Positions 60,723-64,000 of a stretch of DNA of 64,000 nucleotides are shown here, in pieces. The notes under the pieces are model-generated. The model saw nothing but the letters and a program-made list of their open reading frames with translations. It was not told the origin of the DNA and searched no databases. Position 1 is the first letter of the stretch. Every line of letters begins with the position of its first letter. Source of the stretch: Lepturacanthus savala (Eukaryota; Chordata; Actinopteri; Scombriformes; Trichiuridae); NCBI GenBank assembly GCA_030544235.1, contig CM060469.1, positions 20,214,517 through 20,278,516 on the forward strand, read 5' to 3'. The position numbers were made by a program, and so were the translations under genes.

Positions 60723-61502
60723 CTAATTATACTGCTTTACGGGTCTGAAATGTAGTTTAACAATAACTTTTCCGTATGCAAATGGAATATATTTGTTTTG
60801 ATCGTCTTTTAACGCTATCTCTATATCGTCAATAATTGATTTAGAGAGCGATGTGTAGTGTGGCTTGTCATATGTCAAAGTGGGCATCCGCCGCGCATCG
60901 TCCGATACATTTATACATCGCAGAAGGGGAACGTAGCTGTCTCCCACTAACTGATAATCTACAACATCACTGTATACAAATATGTTATAACTACCACCGT
61001 GAATGTCAGCGGGGTGTGGTGCGGCGTAGTGTTTTCGAACGTCAGCTCTCGATGGAATTACAAATGGTTTTCCCGGTATAAAACCTAGTATTTCTGCTAA
61101 TCGTCCTCTAAAGGTTATAGTAATCCCTTCGGCTCCAGAAAAATATATTAGATTGGTAATGTTGTTAAACTGCAGGCTCACGCGTGATATGTTGGGGTTA
61201 ATGATGCATTTTGTATTTAATTCTTTTACAATTCTAGGTATAGAATCATAAAAGCCTACAGATAAGGTTACATTCGTTGTTTGATTTGTTTTCGAATCAT
61301 AGATAGTGACTATAGCGTCTTCTGCAGAAAAATTGGCCCACACTCTAGGGTATTGAAACTCTATAATACCGACCTCGTATGGTTCGTCAAAAACAAGGGG
61401 TTTTGCTAACTTTGTTCTGTAGCGCCATATCTTGTTATTAGGATAAATCTGTGCCGAGGCGTTACTGGGTAAAGTAACGTAAAAGCCGTTCTTGTCCATC
61501 AC
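60723..61502 (-). CDS. Minor capsid (penton) protein, single jelly roll
   Basis: This 259-residue protein would form the capsid vertices. It is recognised from the Polinton penton pattern: an N-terminal FYVTLPSNAS, KIWRYRTKLAKPL, then EVGIIEFQYPR, a central GRLAEILGF block, NIFVYSDVVDYQLVGDSYVPLL and a C-terminal VIVKLHFRPV. The fold is known from the family and not seen directly. The frame is intact. It lies 50 bases after the integrase stop and 7 bases before the pVI-like gene. The sequence has two Met codons at its start and either could be used. Confidence 0.92.
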   Translation of the reverse strand: MMDKNGFYVTLPSNASAQIYPNNKIWRYRTKLAKPLVFDEPYEVGIIEFQYPRVWANFSAEDAIVTIYDSKTNQTTNVTLSVGFYDSIPRIVKELNTKCIINPNISRVSLQFNNITNLIYFSGAEGITITFRGRLAEILGFIPGKPFVIPSRADVRKHYAAPHPADIHGGSYNIFVYSDVVDYQLVGDSYVPLLRCINVSDDARRMPTLTYDKPHYTSLSKSIIDDIEIALKDDQNKYIPFAYGKVIVKLHFRPVKQYN

Positions 61503-61551
61503 ATAAAGATGTTATGCTTAAAATGACACATCTAGTTGATATGCATCAGAT

Positions 61552-61557
61552 TTTATT
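61552..61557 (-). terminator. Polyadenylation signal overlapping the integrase stop codon
   Basis: The minus strand reads CAATAAAATC, so AATAAA overlaps the TAA stop. The integrase could end as a separate transcript just before the penton gene. Confidence 0.5.
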
Positions 61558-62443
61558 GCATGTCCACGACGTTTTTTTCATGAACCCATGAATTAAATTT
61601 TTCAGGCCATCCCAACCACTTTACTAAAAGTATATTTTTACCCCCCTGTTTTTTTCTAGAAAGTATTTTTTCTATTTTAAAAACCTTGTTTTTATCGACA
61701 TAAACCTGTTGTAACTCTGGCTCGTAAAATGTACCTTTTAGCTTCTCACCTGCACAGTCGGTGAGTACGTATACAGGCGGGTCTCGGGCTATGCGTTCCG
61801 TTATTGTAAAAAACTCATCCGTAAATGTTTGTTCATAGCCTTTTCTAAACGTCCGCCGCGTTTTAGATATTCTCACCGTGTCGCCAATGTTGTATTTAAA
61901 AGATAACACCTTTTGAGGTTTTGTTTTGTAGAGATTGTTAAAAACAAATTTTTCATTGTCCTTATTTACAGTCAGCGGAGACATCTTGATTGACCTATGA
62001 TACGAATTGTTATAGGCACTAACTAGATCCTGTACTACATCCACATATCTGCGAGAATTAACAGCGGTAAGATATCTCCACATACGTGTTTTAAAGGTCC
62101 TATTGAATCGCTCTACCACACTAGCTTTGCACTCATTTGATGTTGAGAAATGTTTAATTTTATATTTATCCATTAAATGCTGGAAATGTTTATTGTAAAA
62201 CTCTGTACCCGCGTCTGTTTGAAGCTTTGATGGAATACGGCCATCGTTCAATATGTCTTCAAAGGCATTTGTAACAGCTATACCTGATTTGTTTTTTAGG
62301 CATCTGACCCACGCATATTTCGAAAATACATCAATACATGTCAAGATGTAACGGACATTGTCGTTTTCCTCTGAATATTCACTCATATCAACAAGATCGG
62401 CTTGAAATCTTACCTGTGAATCTTTAAGCGAATTTGATGCCAT
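61553..62443 (-). CDS. Polinton integrase with chromodomain, N-terminally short
   Basis: This 296-residue protein would insert the element into chromosomes. The catalytic triad is D16 in FQADLVDMS, D77 in TDAGTEF and E111 in ASVVERFNR, with 33 residues between the last two. A beta-rich DNA-binding region follows, and a chromodomain sits at residues about 254-296 (ILLVKWLGWPEKFNSW), which can direct insertion to modified histones. Family members usually have roughly a hundred residues with a zinc-binding domain before the first Asp; here only 15 precede it, and the first ten are encoded by the inverted repeat. The junction CAG/GTAAGA also looks like a splice donor. The enzyme may be inactive, or an upstream exon may be missed. 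Confidence 0.9.
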   Translation of the reverse strand: MASNSLKDSQVRFQADLVDMSEYSEENDNVRYILTCIDVFSKYAWVRCLKNKSGIAVTNAFEDILNDGRIPSKLQTDAGTEFYNKHFQHLMDKYKIKHFSTSNECKASVVERFNRTFKTRMWRYLTAVNSRRYVDVVQDLVSAYNNSYHRSIKMSPLTVNKDNEKFVFNNLYKTKPQKVLSFKYNIGDTVRISKTRRTFRKGYEQTFTDEFFTITERIARDPPVYVLTDCAGEKLKGTFYEPELQQVYVDKNKVFKIEKILSRKKQGGKNILLVKWLGWPEKFNSWVHEKNVVDMQ

Positions 62444-62943
62444 AACATTCTCTGTGAATCAGGATGGAAACATCTTCAGAGTATCCCACATTTTGGCCTC
62501 ACACCACCTGTTGAGACTTCATGGGGCTGGGTAAATTAAAAGTAAACACAATGACCCCTACAGAGTTCCCGCCATTCGGGTTTGCATTGTTGAGACTTCA
62601 GGGGATGGGTAAAATACAAAGTAAGCACAATACCACCACTATCGAGTTTCAAAGAATGGAGGCTTTTTACAACACCTGTTGAGACATTCCACCCGATGGG
62701 CTAATTAAAAAAAGTAAACACATTGCACCACTATAGACTTTCAACCATTTGGTTTTGCATTGTTGAGACTTCACGGCATGATAAGACACTGTAGGTGGGC
62801 TATTGACACTGTCAGAGGAAAAACGCGGGAAACGGAATCCGATTACTAGCACGCGCAACCCCTGACCTTTCACACGCACGCTCTTCACATGCACGAGCGT
62901 GCACGCGCACGTGCACGCGCAAAAGCACATTATATATACTACT
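62415..62943 (-). repeat. Polinton right terminal inverted repeat, 529 bases
   Basis: This is the complement of the left repeat and keeps the 9 bases missing on the left. Its inner end carries the start codon and first ten codons of the integrase. Identity stops where the integrase continues into GTAAGATTTC, while the left side runs into poly(T). Confidence 0.96.
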
Positions 62944-62949
62944 AAAGTA
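62944..62949. repeat. Polinton target-site duplication, right
   Basis: AAAGTA directly follows the right inverted repeat. It fixes the element's right border at 62943. Confidence 0.93.
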
Positions 62950-64000
62950 CAAGTACCTCCAAAGTATATTGAAGTACAGTACTTGTGTTAATGTACTTAC
63001 TTTTCATTACTGTACAACAGCACACAAAGAAAAGGGTTAACCAATACTTTCAGGAAGAATAATTAAATTATAAGTCAATTTTCAATGTTTATAATAAAAA
63101 ATCTCCAAACAACTCTTAATGGAAAAGATTAATTGTTTAATGGATATTTCCACTGACCTCCAGAAAGTCAGAATATACAGGCAGAAGTTTTTGTCTGCAC
63201 ATGAACACATTACAAACTTCCAATGTATCACCAGTGATGATAGAGAGAGTTTAGTTTTTTTTAGAGTCTATTAATTATTTTTTTAGGAAAATCCTGCATA
63301 CAATAACTTTAGGATGTCGAATACAGATTCATTGTTTGAACTGAATTCTAACTGAGAATTTGATTCCTCCAAAAATGCATTTTCTGAAAGTGACTAAACG
63401 AGTCAAGTGTTGCAAATTGGCTTGAATGGAAGTAATTTAAAAGTTAGTGACTAAGACAAGTCAAGAAACCAATCAAGACAAAATACAGTCGCTAGGAACT
63501 TGAACCCATAAAAATAAATACCGTGTTCGTTAAACATCTTATCGTGATCAGGGAAGTTGGCACTTTACTTACTGGTTATGTGCCTTTTTTGAGATTTTAA
63601 ACCAAGTGGATGTTTAATTCAAAATAATTTTGTCACTATATCATATCTGTATCAGCACAAGCACAGAAAGTGTTTGATTCCTGCATTGGAAAGTTTTAGA
63701 CCAAGTTTTTGTTGGCATAGTTTCACATTCTTAAAGTGAAACTATGCCATGAAGAGACCAAAACCATAAATGCGTTAGTTCGTTTGTACGTCAGTACTTT
63801 GACTTCTATGCCTTGTCTGTGGTTCTCAGCTTCCTACTGAATCTTTAAAAATACCCCACAAATACACTGCTTCATTTTTAAAAAGCTGGCAACTATTTTA
63901 AAAAATAAACAGGAAGAAATTGTGCATTTGTTGGGACTAGTGCACTAGTTTCAACAGCAGATGAATCTCTTGCTCTGTTTCTGGCACCAGGACAGTGTAT

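Larger units (their letters stand above)
49897..62943. mobile_element. Polinton/Maverick (adintovirus-like) element, nearly complete
   Basis: This 13,047-base self-synthesising DNA element has the full set of Polinton hallmarks: a 6-base target duplication, long inverted repeats beginning AGTAGTATATATA, protein-primed DNA polymerase B, a retroviral-type integrase with a chromodomain, a FtsK/HerA ATPase, an adenain-like protease and both capsid proteins. Genes are packed in two converging blocks with gaps of 1-50 bases or short overlaps. It is more GC-rich than the surrounding intron. Most genes are open, but there is a frameshift in the left-end spliced gene and another in the pVI-like gene, and the integrase is short at its N-terminus. 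Whether it is classed as a Polinton or an adintovirus depends on phylogeny, which I cannot run. Confidence 0.97.
46821..64000 (-). other. KCNH5 upstream intron (incomplete) hosting the Polinton
   Basis: This is sequence upstream (in the sense of the channel gene) of the S4 exon. No S1-S3 exon is visible on the minus strand, so the whole stretch is best read as one intron of at least 17 kb. It holds a dispersed repeat copy (47540-47905), a LINE fragment (48890-49120), a SINE (49440-49740) and the Polinton (49897-62943). The flank 62950-64000 shows no feature I recognise, and neither does 47905-48800. Confidence 0.75.

Noticed and set aside
62667..62930. Open frame inside the right inverted repeat on the minus strand
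   Set aside because: It is read through the GC-rich alternating sequence and the direct repeats, with a Cys-rich low-complexity start and no family resemblance.

Overview
The window is vertebrate, almost certainly teleost, nuclear DNA on host grounds: AT-rich non-coding sequence, long microsatellites, many short interspersed repeats, and four small exons with canonical GT-AG borders on the minus strand. The exons encode successive parts of one ether-a-go-go potassium channel, best matched to KCNH5 (eag2): the S4-S5 segment (46663-46820), the pore and S6 (44016-44287), the C-linker (6420-6619) and a 60-base C-linker exon (3722-3781). Splice phases join exactly across all three junctions. The rest of the host sequence is intron, carrying ten copies of a tRNA-derived SINE (nine with target-site duplications), several copies of an unnamed A/T-rich dispersed repeat, a fold-back element, a decayed L2-like LINE and simple repeats.

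The main feature is a nearly complete 13,047-base Polinton/Maverick (adintovirus-like) element at 49897-62943, in the intron upstream of the KCNH5 S4 exon. It has a perfect 6-base target duplication (AAAGTA) and inverted repeats of 521 and 529 bases that differ by only three substitutions and two small indels, which points to a fairly recent insertion. The left half is transcribed rightward: a previously unassigned six-exon spliced gene, protein-primed DNA polymerase B with an N-terminal OTU-like and zinc-finger region, an FtsK/HerA-type packaging ATPase, a small basic/hydrophobic X-like protein, and a conserved 275-residue protein. The right half is transcribed leftward: integrase with chromodomain, penton-type minor capsid protein, a pVI-like basic amphipathic protein, the double-jelly-roll major capsid protein, and an adenain-like cysteine protease. 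The two halves converge on two opposed AATAAA signals about 35 bases apart.

Together these genes make a virus-like module: replication (polymerase), integration (integrase), genome packaging (ATPase), capsid building (major capsid protein and penton) and maturation (protease). Three defects suggest this copy may not be fully functional. The spliced gene has a one-base frameshift in an A7 run near its 3' end. The pVI-like gene is split by a one-base frameshift. The integrase lacks the usual N-terminal region and takes its start codon from the inverted repeat. Polymerase, ATPase, protease and both capsid genes are open from end to end.

All assignments are by reading motifs and from memory of the families; no database search was run.
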